The position numbers and the translations under genes were made by a program. This document shows, one piece after another, positions 11,220-22,989 of a stretch of DNA of 64,000 bases. The notes under the pieces were generated by a model that saw only the letters and a program-made list of their open reading frames with translations, had not been told where the DNA came from and made no database searches. The DNA is from Thereva unica (lineage: Eukaryota > Arthropoda > Insecta > Diptera > Therevidae): assembly GCA_949987705.1 (NCBI GenBank), contig OX465282.1:5878501-5942500 (forward strand), in the 5' to 3' direction. Each line of letters opens with the position of its first letter. The first letter of the stretch is position 1.

Positions 11220-11575
11220 CTAACAAGGTGCGAGATTGTGGAAAGGTGTACTCAAAATTCCGGAAGCTTTCTTGACATCAGCAGCCTGAACTACCCCGTT
11301 ACTTTCTTTTATAGATTGAAAGATGGGCTTTAGTGGCCACTTGAGTGGTGGCAGATTGTTGTCCTTGATGATCACCATCGCACCGGGCTCAACGTTTTGG
11401 CTACGTTGTTTCCACTTGTGTTTGTGCTGCAAATCGGCTAGATATTCCTTGACCCATCCTTGCAGGAACTGATTTTTCACTTGGAATATGCGTTTCCAAT
11501 GCTAATGTAGGTTCTCCTGCCTTGTGCTGCTATTAATAAATGACCCGACGCCGTTAACGCTGTCAAATGGTTAGG
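11220..11575 (-). pseudogene. BEL/Pao-type integrase C-terminal remnant
   Basis: The minus-strand frame reads through the typical C-terminal region of a BEL/Pao polyprotein: a tryptophan-containing helix (WVKEYLADLQ), then basic residues, a G-A-MVIIKDNNLPPLKW segment that corresponds to the SH3-like tail, and a closing threonine/valine strand. Upstream, 11480-11575 contains a PNHLTALTASGHLLI-like stretch that precedes this domain in the family, but in a shifted frame. Only about 110 codons of a polyprotein of well over 1,000 survive. No LTR is visible within a kilobase on either side. Confidence 0.75.
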
Positions 11576-11579
11576 GTCT

Positions 11580-12480
11580 GACGATATGGGTGTTTTTGGT
11601 CCTAGAGTTAAGGATGGCCTCCACTTTCAAAAACGACCGTCTCCAGTTCTTCATTCATACTTGAGGGGTTGCTCTAAAACAACAGATCACTTTCAAAAAT
11701 AAAGAAATTATGAAAGTATGTTTCTTATTGCTCAACATTTGCATTGCATTAGTCGATATTCCTAAAAATTCCTTTAAAATAACATTTCTACAGTCTAGAC
11801 CACCACCCACACCATATACCCATTTTATTTATAACCTATTCTCAATAAAGTTTCTACTTAAAATTCCCGTTTAAAGTCCTTTTCTCCTTTATTTAACATT
11901 GAATAAATAAATAAAACAAAACTGTCAATCATGCGAATTTTCTACCTTCCATATATCGAATTTTTTGTGTATTCAAAGCACAAAATACCAAAACACTTGC
12001 GTATGCATGTCCTTGAACCAATAACCTTTACAAAAATAATTCGTTTATCAAAAATATTTCTTGAGAAAACGAAAGGATATTTTCCCTAGGGCTTTTGTAG
12101 TCCTTTTATACTTTATTCAGAAACCATACGAATTAAAAATGCATTTTAGAAATTCTTTTTCTTTTTATGTATGTATGTATGTCTATGGTGACGGGAAATA
12201 TTTTATTCAAGAGTCAAAAACTGCCTTGAAATGCATAATTTATAAAATGCGAAATTTCGATTTTTATAACCACAGAAAAGGACTCTAGGACGAAATTGCA
12301 AGTATCATAGTTAAGGGTTTACTATTAATTAAGGTGAGTAGAAGTAGAAGGTACTGTGTTATTTTGTCAAATGTTAATACTGGTACCTCTTAAATTTAGG
12401 ATACCTCTCACTTTTAGGATATGTCTAAGTCTAAGTTCATATTGGTAAAAAAGGCTTTTATTTTAATTTGGATAGAAAGA
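11580..12480. other. intergenic, no recognisable gene
   Basis: AT-rich, with a short GTAT repeat near 12172. The 75-codon frame at 12061 shows no family resemblance. Confidence 0.45.
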
Positions 12481-12489
12481 GAAAAAATT

Positions 12490-12760
12490 AGCTCTAACAT
12501 ACCACGTCCATAGACGAATTTCTGAGTGTCGGCCTACATTCCGATTTTTCAAGGTGGCCGAAATCAAGACTACAAGCCACTATACTTGTGGGGATGTAGA
12601 AAAGAGTCCCCGAAATGGTGATGTTGGCGTTTTCAACTATATAGACAGACTGTACTTTACCGAAAGGAATATTTTCATCTATAAAAATAATCCTCAAATC
12701 CAGGAAAACGTCGTGGTACCAGGGCGGGTTTTCTCCAGACCTTTATTTCAATTTTTTTCT
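12490..12760 (-). repeat. interspersed repeat R-A, copy 1
   Basis: Read on the minus strand this begins near AAACCCGCCCTGGTACC, continues CACGACGTTTTCCTGGATTTG and ends CGACACTCAGAAATTCGTC then TATGGACGTGGTATGTTA. The same order of words appears on the plus strand at 37405-37665. It has no coding evidence and is an unclassified dispersed repeat about 240-260 bp long. Confidence 0.75.
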
Positions 12761-12799
12761 GTATTCCCCAAATACACTGTTGATCTACATTAATTACAT

Positions 12800-13410
12800 T
12801 TTACTGGCTAATGTTCATTAGCACAATATAAATAATTGAATTACCATAAAAGTTCTACCTAATTCCCAAGACACAACGAAGTTCAACTAGTCTTACACAG
12901 GAGGCGTTCACTAACACCCAATATCACCCCCAAGTTGACAACCGATGACGTCACTGTGTCAGTAATCGCAGTTGGTTGTAGGGTTGGGCGTTTTAGACCT
13001 CGAAGCAAAATTTCTATGGCCCTTGGCACCAGCCCCACTATTTTTCAAACTGAGGTACTAGACATCCAGATTTGTGTCAAGATTTGTTTTAGGCAGCATT
13101 TCACTCCGACAAGGCTGTCGCTAGCCTAGTTTAGCCGAGTTTCATTGAGGATATCAACCAAGACCCGTTACAAATTTTTTTCGTTATATCCCGTCAAAAC
13201 TTGCAGGGCACCCAAAACAGGCACCATACCCCTAAGTAAAAAATATACTCTCCCACTCTTAGTATGAAACAGCCACGGTACGCCTAAGTAAAAATTCTAC
13301 TTTTCCAAATACAGCCCGCTAGAGGCAGTTATCAATAAAAAATCCACGAAATAGTCTAAACTAAACTAAAGGGAGCAACATTAAAGCTTTAAAATTTTGT
13401 ATAGGAACAA
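12800..13410. other. intergenic, no recognisable gene
   Basis: Nothing firm is seen. The words CACGAAGTTC...CCGATGACGTCACTG recur loosely at about 46480-46550, hinting at another old shared repeat. Confidence 0.35.
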
Positions 13411-13413
13411 GAA

Positions 13414-13550
13414 AACGGGCAATTATCTTGGTGACCATAAAGGGTGCCATTAACATGCTCAGTAGACCGGTTCTCATTCGATTTCATAAGTCTAGCAGCA
13501 TTGGACATGGTTAGTACTTAGTTGGGGGCTCGCTAGGGAAAACAACACTT
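13414..13550 (+). mobile_element. 5S-rRNA-like SINE copy 2
   Basis: It contains CCGGTTCTCATTCGAT, AGTCTAGCAGCATTGGACA and TGGTTAGTACTTAGTTGGG in the order of the 5S rRNA internal promoter. The leader AACGGGCAATTATCTTGG and the next bases GTGACCATAAAGGG match copy 1 closely, and the AT-rich bases just upstream (AAAATTTTGTATAGGAACAAG) also resemble those of copy 1. Conservation beyond the 5S part supports a mobile family rather than independent 5S pseudogenes. Confidence 0.7.
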
Positions 13551-13559
13551 AGTACGTAT

Positions 13560-13950
13560 ACATATATGATGAGTTGAGCTCAGGTTGAACCCGATTCGAA
13601 CTACATGAATACGCGAGTCGAATTGAGTTAGGGTCGACTGAAGTCGACTCAGATCTGCTGCCTTTGTTGAGTTGAAATTATGCATACAGACGCAAGTTCA
13701 GTAACTGAGCAGTTGAATTTGCTTTAAACCAACATCTCGGTGATTTGTGACCCAAGTCGAAAATTCAACTCAACTCAACTATTCAACTGATCATGGTAGA
13801 AGTTCGCATTTGGAATGGCCTATTCCGATGCAAAAAATTAACCAACTAAATTATATTTACTCGGTATTAGTGGAATTCGTGCAAATTTTTTCTCTTGGGT
13901 TTGAACTCCTATAACATCCAGGTATTCAAACGCAAGGTCAATCGCCTCGT
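13560..13950. other. spacer with imperfect GTTGAA/TTCAAC-rich palindrome
   Basis: Between 13570 and 13795 there are many GAGTTGA and TCAACTC words facing each other, suggesting a decayed inverted-repeat element. The ends cannot be placed. Confidence 0.3.
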
Positions 13951-13959
13951 TCTTCTAGA

Positions 13960-16490
13960 TTAAGGGTTAAAAAGGAGGGGGGGGGGTATTGAAGAAGGTG
14001 GTGATGAACCCTTCATTTGAACTCTTGGATGTTGTAGGAGCTCGGAAATACCGACTGCGAGAGATTATTCCACGGTCGAGTTGTTCTATTTATTAACAAA
14101 CGAATTCATATCTTGTTGAGTGCGTGAAAGGCGTAGTTACACGTGAAGGGAATGAGACGAGTGGGCTAATCTGGTGTTGCTGGTATAAGATTGTCGTGGA
14201 GACAGAAGAGTGTTTAACTCGGAAGAACAGTCACTATGATAGTAGCGATAAAATTTTGTCAGTGCTGCTACACTCCTATGGTGGCTCAAGGGGTCGATGG
14301 TGGAGCAGGCGGGTCATCAATTAATTTGAGTGCCCTTTTTTGCACCTTATCTAACCATGCCAAGGTGGTTATTGGAGCGCCGCCCCAAACGAGTGAGTTA
14401 TATTCGAGAAGAGGCCGAATGTAGGATTTATAAATAACAGCACGGGCCGATGGCTGGAGGAAGAACTTGCACCTCTTAAGAAATCCCTCCCAAGCATTAG
14501 CATGCTTGTTTGGCGATTTGGAATATGTGCTCATTCCATCGCAAGTCTTTAGCTAATGTCACGCCTAAGATGTGTAGGGCCATTAGTTGAACTTCATCCA
14601 CAGATAAGACAGTACTTGGTTTTGGTGGGGTTGAATTCGACACGATTCTTCTTTCCGCACTCTAGAATTAGATTAATGTCGTTATTAATCGAGTTGGACA
14701 TTAGTTCGCGATCATCAAGACAGGATCTGGCATGAGTCTGTCTTGTATCGAAGCGGTACGAGTAACGTAGAGTACCGTCGTCAGCGAAGCTGAGAAGTGG
14801 GTTGGAGGGGATTGAAAGAAGGTCATTTATAAATATGAGAAATAGGGCAGGTGATAAAATTGACCCCTGGGGGACCCCCGCAGAGATCGGGTGGGATGCG
14901 GATTTGACGCTGTGGCGGCAACGATCGAGTGTGCTACTGATCCATGGACACTCTTAAAAACCATGGAAATGTATGTAGCGTTACCGGCTAGAAAATACAT
15001 ACACACTAAATAAATACATACACACTAAATAAATACATATCATCGCCGTGCCGTTACCACGGTGAGCAGCGATAAAGAAATAGAGAAAAAAACACAGTCT
15101 CCACTCGGTCGTTGTCGCCTTGAAGTTGTGATCCATGCTTCGGGTGAAAATTGTAATTAAAGTAATCTTTATAAAAAACTTGGTGTTTCGATTCCCGAAA
15201 AAAGAAAGGCGCGTAAATCACTTAAATCCCATAACGCCATCCAATACTACTTTGATTGAACGGCCGGAAAGGAAACTCTCGATCCACTTCCGTAGAAGTG
15301 AGACAACTCCAATAGCTTTGAGTTTAGCTAACAGGGCTGAGTGCCAAACTCTATCGAAAGCCTTGGAGATATCCAGAGCAACCAAACTAGACTCACCGGA
15401 TCCATGCTGAGGTAAGTCAGACTAAAAGATCGCCAGTGGATCTTTTTTGTCTTAAGCCATACTGTCTGTCGTTTATGAGTAGGTTGGATTCTAGATATCC
15501 CACAAGCTTTTTGTTGATTATCGTCTCCATGGTTTTGGAGAGAATAGAAGTAATTGCTATTGGGCGGTAATTGGAGGGAAGGCTGGAATCGCCTTTTTTC
15601 GGTATGGGCTGAACATGGGCAAGTTTCCAAGAGTCGGGAAAAACTCCGGAGAAATATGACAGGGCAAATAATTTGCGCAAAGGTTTAGCCAAAGGTGAGG
15701 CGTATTGTTTTAAGACGATAGGGGGTATATTATCGGGTCCAGTGGATTTGTTGGCATCGAGCTCTTTGAGGCACCTGTACACCTCGCGAGTCCTGAAAAA
15801 TACTCTGTTTATTGAATGGGCGTTACGCTCGGAAACAGGGGGTAACACATCAGTTTCGGGTAAAGAAGAATTTGAAGCTAATAAATTGGCCTTGGATTTG
15901 CTGTCTGTCATTACCTCCTCATCGTGAATAAAGGAAGGGGTTGAAGTTGTAGTGAAATTCTTCTTGATGGAACTTACCAAGGACCAGAAGTTTTTGCTAC
16001 CGGGGGTTGCATTTAGGAGTTTACTTCTCAATTTGTTGTCAAATAAGGTTTTGACTTTCTTGATGGCGGTTTTACAAGAATTTCTTTGTTGTATGTACTC
16101 TAAACGAAGCGATTCACTCGGGAAACTCTTGTACGCTCGGAAGGCGGCTTCTTTAGTTTTGATTGCATTCATACACTCCCGATTAAACAATCTGTTGGGC
16201 TTAGGCTTCATAGATTTAGTAGAATGGGGAAAGAACAAATGCATTCCTGCCTGTATATCCTGGTGATACGGATAGCGGCAGAGTTGCCGTTTCTATTCCG
16301 GAAACACAGGTTCCAGTCTGTAGATTGGAAAAAATTAATAAGCCCCAGCCCATTGGCCCATAATGCCATACAGTTCTTCGACGGAGTAACGCGCTGGATG
16401 AGAAGTTAGAAAAAGATCGCGGCTTTCCTTGCCCCCAAGAATATCTGGGATATAAATCCCATATCAATTTTAGGCTATATCAGAAGCTTC
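13960..16490 (-). pseudogene. Jockey/CR1-type LINE (family C), disrupted
   Basis: Minus-strand pieces of one LINE protein can be followed in order. The end of the endonuclease (about 16490-16250, ending near AGMHLFFPHS) is followed by a linker and the reverse transcriptase from 16244. LDANKSTGPDNIPP and PIPKKGDSSLPSNYRPIAIT mark the early RT blocks, ALDISKAFDRVWH (near 15350) is motif [21 protein letters not shown] (near 14860) is motif B, and SFADDGTLRYSY (near 14790) is motif C with both catalytic aspartates. YIRPLLEYNSLVWGG and a WNNLSQSVFPSSYNIQEFK end (about 14010) close it. Frames change at least four times, and a foreign stretch sits at 14950-15220. No RNase H domain is seen. The clade is inferred from motif style only. 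Confidence 0.85.
14950..15220. other. non-LINE insert or junction between two LINE copies
   Basis: The LINE reading frame leaves at GRSIKVVLDGVMGFK (about 15221) and resumes near 14945 at WISSTLDRCRHSV, which re-covers codons already present as KWIESFLSGRSIKVV. In between are about 270 bp with an 18-bp tandem word (CACTAAATAAATACATA) near 15005-15045. The repeated segment suggests two different copies joined, rather than a simple insertion with a short duplication. Confidence 0.5.
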
Positions 16491-16499
16491 GATGGAGTC

Positions 16500-19000
16500 T
16501 AATTACGGAGTTGACACAATAGACCAAATAGGGCCCAGTACTTGCAAAGACGCCCCCACGAACAAGTAAAGAGCAAAGTAAAATCTTCATCAACTCCATG
16601 CTATCCTTCATGTAAACATATATGGCATATAGCTACGAATTAATCACAACGGCCATGCGCTAATACAAAAATTCCATATTTAGGCCAAGAATGGTTCATC
16701 ATCATGTTTACCTTTAAAGTAGCTTTGTTACTTCAACAACAACAACAACACCGAAAAACCTACATTGAAAAATTTACAACAAGACGAAAAAAATAACATT
16801 TTTACTTATGAAACACTTAAATCGGCATTCAATAGTCCAAAAAAAAGATCAAGCCACCTGCGAAATGCTCATTTAGCTAATAGACTGAAACCGGTGACCT
16901 ACCCACTCACGTTATATTGGTGCACTATGGATGGTTGTTGCAACATACCAGAAGAAATGCACCTCGATATATAAAAGATATCACGCTGCTGCTGCTGCTG
17001 CTGCCACCTCTGGAGGTAAAGGTATGCTAATCTCATTAATGTGAAAAGGAAATTTCTTCACTAAAATTTTTGGTAGTGACCGGGAATTAGGCGTCGTCGT
17101 CCCAGCCACTGGCTACTAGCCAAAATACGATTTGTTGGTGATAATGTTATATAGTATAGTATGGTGTGGTATGGTATAGTATACCTGGGTCCAAGACCAA
17201 AAATTTTATAGATATATATTTCCAAACACTGAAAATCACCTGGAGTGAAGTATTCGCAATCGATTTCAACCAAAAATCCAAGACAGGTAGCAATTTCCAG
17301 TTCAACCTTGATTGCAGCTTGAAATACCTGAATTTTGTTGGTTTGTGTTTTTTTTTTTAATTTTTTTTTTTTTTGAGACATGTTTATCCCCGATCCCCCG
17401 AAATGCAAATGGGAAACACTTTCACTGTTTGTCGGTTTGTGTGCTCCATGTATGGCGGCGCTGCAATCCAACAGCAAGCGCGCACATATGGATCCCTCTA
17501 TATAACAAAATAGAGGTACCACTTAAATTTTTGTTGAAAGATTCCAAGAGATCAATCGGAGAGTCAAGAGTTCGCTTGGAAATTGTGGCCATTTTTAGTG
17601 TGTGTATTTATTTTCACAGAATGGTTGCATAAGATGGTAATATCGGTAAGATGGGTTACCTGGCATATACCAGCCAGATTTACCACCTCAATAGTCCCCC
17701 CGGCCGCACAAAAAGCCAAGGTGGAAGTTAAAGATGAAAACGAAAATTATACCTACACACGAGAGATCGATAATATCCAAGCTCTGGTGGCATCTTAAAA
17801 TCTTATTTTTTGGGCGAGGCCGCTAAATACCGCTCAATTCTCCGCACACAACGAATGCAGAAATGCCATCTTCAAGCAACATCTTGACGATTTCTGTTAA
17901 TTATTTATTTCTTTTCTTATTTTTTCATTTTCACAAAAACCGTGTACTTTAAAAGGAAATCTCGCTATAAATTGAGAGAAAATTTACTTCATTCGAAATT
18001 CCGATTTTGATATCAGATATAATTATAAAAAGATAAAAGTCGATACCAAGTTGACCTATAAACCACTTTCCTAATATCTGGATGTGGACAGAATTGTGAT
18101 ACTCGTCTGCCTATGTTTTTTTTTCCTTCTTCGATTTTTTGGATTTTTTTTTCTTTTTCAAAAAACTAGTTTTCATCCACATACCCCAAAATGTACCCAC
18201 GATAGATACTGTTACTGATTAAAAATAAACGTGGATCTTTCTAATTGGAGAATTTCGGTTGAATAATAAATAATTAAAATAAGACAAGAATGTTTCTCGT
18301 GGCGTCTAAGTCTGGTTTTTGAGTTTAGTTTCAAACTGGTTTTACGTCTTTTTTTTTTTGCAAATATATATAATGCCTGGAAATATGCCGAGCATTCGTG
18401 CAGCAATAAATTACCAGATTTTCTTTTGGGGTAATAATTTAAATTTATTTACGCCAAAATCCAAAAAAAAACATAATAATATATTTATACAGAAGAAGAA
18501 AAAAAACAACCATCAAAATTTCCATCTTAACTCTACATCTTTATTTTATTATATAGTATATATTAATATTGTGAAGTTGTGAAGTGTGGATGAAAATAAA
18601 AAAGCATATATGCACAAAAGCTCCATATATGGGTGTAACAGGATGAGATTTGATACTGTGCCAACTCACATGACACTGTGTGCCATTTTTTGTTTTTTAA
18701 TAATTGGTATTTTATATTGCGGGAATAATGAATGCAATATAATATAAAAACGTGGAAAATATAACTCCGGTTTTTTAAGGAGTTTTTTTTTTTTTGATTG
18801 GTGCAAAGCTTTTAATTGTGATTTATGTAGTAGACATAGAATTTTATGGTTTTTAATTTTCAAAAATTTTCAGTTGTTTTATGCTGCTATATTCGAATAG
18901 CTGAATTGATGTATTACGTACTAGATTTCAGATAAAGATGAGATACTAGCAGGAAAGTCAAACCATCATTTGATAATAATTTGCAGGCTTCGATAGCCCG
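16500..19000. other. intergenic, AT-rich, no recognisable gene
   Basis: It contains short CAA (16735) and CTG (16985) repeats, a TATGG-type run near 17155-17180 and several A/T tracts. The 153-codon minus frame at 17061-17522 crosses low-complexity sequence and has no family resemblance. Confidence 0.5.
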
Positions 19001-19021
19001 GGAGTAAGGGCGCAAGGACTG

Positions 19022-21430
19022 TTTACAAGTCCCCTGGAACAGACGGAATCTATCCCATTCTGCTACAGGAGGGCTGCGACCTAGTCACTCCCTTATTATG
19101 CAAAATATTCAGGGCTTCCTTCGCACATGGCTACATCCCATCTGTCTGGAAGAACGTCAACGTAACCTTTATACCTAAGCCGTTCGGATTACACCTCGAC
19201 TAAATCTTTCAGGCCGATAAGTCTCTCGTTTTTTGCCTTGAAGACAATGGAGAAAATTGTCGACCGGGCGATAAGGGAAACTTAACTTCAACGCCAACCA
19301 CTAAGCTCCTATCAACATGCGTACCAGGCGGGCAAGTCCACTGAGACAGCACTGCAAAATCTGGTGCTCAGGCTGGAATACACCGCTCTAAACAAAGGAG
19401 TTGCTCGATATCGAGGAAGCCTTCGATAATACATCCTTCGATACTATAGCTAGGGCTCTAAGTAGACGCGGTTTAAGTAGGGGCGCTTTCAGTAATGCAG
19501 GATGCGTGCGCAATTGACTTATTCAGTCATTGAAAGCTTTCACTTTCAATTGCTGAATAAGTCATTTGCGCACGCATCCTGCATTACTGAAAGCGCCCTA
19601 GCATTTTCTGCAACTGGACTCGACTCGCAAACTAATGGTCTCTCATGCTGAGGGGTCTCTGGAGGGCACTATAGCAAAAGGTTGCCCGCAGGGAGGAGTT
19701 TTATCTCAACTTATCTGGTGCCTTGTTGTAGATGAACTCCTAGAGCTGCTCAACGGTCGAAACATTTTCGCCCAAGGTTACGCTGACAATGTCGTCATAG
19801 TAGTTACAGGTGAAACTGAAGGAGCCATGTCAAGGCGCCTACAGCAGGCACTAGATTTGATCTCCAGCTGGTGCGAAAGCGTAGGTCTAAAAGTCAATCC
19901 CGACAAAACGAATCTGGTTCCTTTCACTAGGAAACGATCACTACCGGGAATTTGCGAACCTACATTCGCAGGCAGAACTAGGTATAGGCTTTTCACAAGC
20001 CAAATATTTAGGAGTGACGCTAGATGCCAAGCTCAACTAGAACCAGAATATGGACAATCTGATGAGCAGAACGCGCAGATCCCTGTGGGCTTGCCGCAGA
20101 GCTTGTGGTTACACCTGGGGTTTGCAACCAAAAACCATGTATTGGATAAACACCATCATTAAGCCCATGGTTACTTATGGAGCTTTAGTTTGGTGGCACA
20201 GAACGAAGCTTAAGGGTTCCATAACCAATTTAATCAAAATTCAAAGAATGGCCTGCCTCTCCATCACTGGGGACATCCGCACTTCCCCGACGGCAGCGCT
20301 GGAGACTCTCCTCAATTTAGTACCCCTTCACCTTGAGGCAGAGAAGTCCGCCATAAACGCGGCGCTGCGGCTGAAAACGAATGGTCACTTGGGTGCTGGT
20401 CTTGGGCAAGGACATTCTATAATAATCAACATCATAGAAGATATTCCGGAAGCGGAGGTGCTGTTGGACAGCATGCCCTTTAAAATTTCAAAATTTGAGC
20501 AACCTTCTGTGCACAGACAGGATAGGCTAACCTGGACTTTTCCCAAAGTATTGCCGGGCGGACTAGTATGGTACACGGATGGCTCTAAAACGGAGACAGG
20601 TGTAGGCGCCGGAATCTGGAGTGAAAGCCCTAGCTTTAGCCGGGCGATAAGCCTAGGCACTCTAGCAACTGTCTTTCAAACAGAGGTGTACGCTATTCTG
20701 GCATGCACTCATGAGAACTTAAGAAGGGCCTATCAAAATAAACGGATTTTTATCTTGCCAAGCGGCAATTAGAGCGATAAGGTCCCGTAGGACCAAGTCG
20801 AAATTAGTTTGGGACTGCTAACGTGCTCTTCATGAGTTGGGCGTTCTCAATCAAATTACCCTTGTCTGGGTCCCGGGTCACCGGGGCTTCAAAGGCAACG
20901 AACGTGCGGTTGCCCTGGCTAAACAGGGCTATGATATTGCATTCATTAGTCCAGAGCCGGCTATTGGGGCACCTTCCAGCTTGCTGCAAAGGGCCCTGGC
21001 CGATCGGACTTTGATGAAACATACTGAACGCTGGAGGTCCGCGCCTGGACTGGTCAACTCTAAGCGGTTCCTTCCTGTGCCAAGGAATTGTTATGGCGCA
21101 GCAGAAGTGATGTCAGGACACTTGTTGGCTTGATTACCGGATACTTCTCCATTACCACTTATGGAGACTAGGAAGGGCGGAGGATCCTACATGTGGGCTT
21201 TTCCTGCCCTACACATTCTCTGTGAGTGCCCCGCAATAGCGAGAAGTAGGGTCTCTTTGTTCGAGGAGTCCCTACTCGAACACTCTAGTCTAAGCGACAA
21301 ACCACTAGGAAGACTGCTGAACTTGTTCAAGCGGCCTGGCCTACAAATATGAGGTGTATGGGCTGTAGTACAATAGGTCAAATTAATGGCCGCAGTACCT
21401 TTGGACCTAATACCTCACACAAGAAAAAAA
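19022..21430 (+). pseudogene. LOA/I-like LINE with RNase H, copy 1, 5'-truncated
   Basis: The copy begins inside the reverse transcriptase at YKSPGTDGIYPILLQEG and ends in CACACAAG plus an A-rich tail. It is bounded by AAGGGCGCAAGGACTG (19006-19021) and AAGGGCGCAATGACTG (21431-21446), a 16-bp duplication with one mismatch. Order of domains: RT blocks with DIEEAFDNTSFDTIA (motif A), KGCPQGGVLS (motif B, near 19680) and GYADNVVIVVTG (motif C, near 19780); then RNase H with WYTDGSKTETGVGAG (near 20570) and FQTEVYAI; then a tail with LHILCECPAIARSR. Motif C is YADN, not YADD. About ten bases are lost where copy 2 has FSDSQA, removing a third RNase H aspartate. A 118-bp palindrome is inserted at 19481, and there are several frameshifts. 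The clade call rests on RNase H plus motif style. Confidence 0.9.
19481..19598. mobile_element. 118-bp palindromic MITE inside LINE copy 1
   Basis: The left end GGGCGCTTTCAGTAATGCAG and right end CTGCATTACTGAAAGCGCCC are perfect complements, and the arms continue inward through GATGCGTGCGCAA and TGACTTATTCAG, leaving a short loop. TAG occurs immediately outside both ends, consistent with a 3-bp target duplication. Without the element and one TAG the LINE reads on from RRGLS into SIFCN, so the insertion is younger than the LINE copy. Confidence 0.85.
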
Positions 21431-21589
21431 AAGGGCGCAATGACTGCCATATCAGAGGTCCGTGGTTCCACGTACTCACACTAAACCCACCCTGGTACCA
21501 GCGTTGATATCGCTTCTCAAAATGGAGAAGATTTAATGACCAAGACAAAACGTAAAATATTTATAGGGGCGTATTTAGGGCTAAGACAA

Positions 21590-22765
21590 TCAAAGAGCAG
21601 CAGGGACGCGAACAAGGACGATTTTTACGATCAGCTTCAACAGACGCTGAATATGGCACCTCGAACCGAATAAATGATACTCGCGGGGGACTTCAATGCA
21701 CATTCAGGAGCAGACCGAACCGGCTGGGAAAGAACCATGGGCGAATTCGGACACGGAGTAATTAACGACAACGGCTTACGCCTGCTTTCATTCGCATCGT
21801 CAAACAACTTGATCGTAGGCAACAGCATTTTCCGTCATCCACTCAAACACCAACTCACCTGGCGAAATCAGTCCGGCAACGAGTCGGCGATGTTAGACTA
21901 CGTTTTGATCAACGCAAGATTCCGATAAACGCTAAAAGACGTACATGCAATGCGTGGGCCCGATTGCGGATCGGACCATTATCTTGTTTGAGCGAAATTG
22001 CAGATGCGATTACAAAGAGCAAAGAAAACGGCACCTGCACCAGCCAAGAAGAATTGGACATGCCTACAGAGCCCGGCCATCGGGCGAGAGTTTCAAATGA
22101 CACTATTCAACAAATTCGCGGCGCTCGCAAAACCGGAAGATATCGATGTAGAAGAAAGGCAATTGTCGGAGTCCATTGTGGAGTGTGCAGTGTAGTTGTG
22201 CCCGCCTATCCGCAAACGGACGCAATCATGGATCTCGGACAGCGGTCTGGACCACAGCGGTCGATCAGCGGAAGCGAATGAAACACGTCAATTTTGAGCG
22301 ATACCGACGATTAAACAAATAAGTTCGGCAGAAATTGAAATCGGAACGCGAAGCGTACTGGAATAACGTTGCAGCCGACATGGAAGAAGCGACGTCGAGG
22401 GACGAGTACCGGACGCTGTACCAGACAATCCGCCGGTTAGGCGGCAAGACAACATCAACAAATGACAACATCAAAAAATCGGATGGAACTTTTGTGACTT
22501 CTCCCAATGAACGCCTGCCGCGGTGGAGAGAATTCTTCCACCAGCTGTACAACCACGATCCGCCGCAAGGTCCAGCACCCGAACCGCCGATTTATCGAAC
22601 AGCCGACGAATCAGTTTCTCGATACCGAACCGACAATTATCGAGGTGAAAAAAGCAATAAAAAAATCTCTGAAAAATTGAAAAGCGCCGGGAATAGATCA
22701 AGTAACCGCTGAAATTATCAAAGCCGGAGGTGATATCGTATCACAACGACTTCATGTCCTCATAA
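21590..22765 (+). pseudogene. RTE-like LINE endonuclease and linker fragment
   Basis: The first part reads NKDDFYDQLQQTLNMAPRTE, a stop, then MILAGDFNAHSGADRTGW, the GDFN block of apurinic-type LINE endonucleases, followed by NDNGLRLLSFASSN and SAMLDYVLINARFR. After about 21930 the frame shifts. From 22335 the linker reads YRTLYQTIRRLGGKTTS, DGTFVTSPNERLPRWREFF and LYNHDPP, then a shifted AIKK...KAPGIDQVTAEIIKAGGD (near 22690-22730), which is the first RT block. The copy stops at about 22765 in that block. It lies just after LINE copy 1, in the same orientation, but is a different family. The partner RT half of a similar element is at 62320. Confidence 0.85.
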
Positions 22766-22889
22766 CACACAGTTATTAAATAAGCTGTTGCAAAATGAAC
22801 TTCTTCTTGAAAATCGTATTATAGATCAAGGGTTGACAAACTTTTTATAACATAGGCCACAATAAATTTTACAATTTTTTCTGTAATTT

Positions 22890-22985
22890 TTAAAGCTGGA
22901 CTTACACGAGGCAGTACATTTGTCCCTTACAACATGGTAAATTGTACTGAGGCTCCAAATTTGTGAAATGTCCCGGTTCAAAAAG
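22890..22985. repeat. interspersed repeat R-B, copy 1
   Basis: The words CTGGACTTACACGAGGCAGT, CATTTGTCCC and AATTGTACTGAGGC recur in the same order at 57188-57275. Related fragments (GAGGCAG, ACATTGTACTGG) appear near 23150 and 23690. Unclassified, perhaps a MITE end. Confidence 0.55.
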
Positions 22986-22989
22986 AATG

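Noticed and set aside
16984..17003. CRISPR-like or regulatory repeat at the CTG run
   Set aside because: It is a short trinucleotide microsatellite; the genome is clearly eukaryotic.
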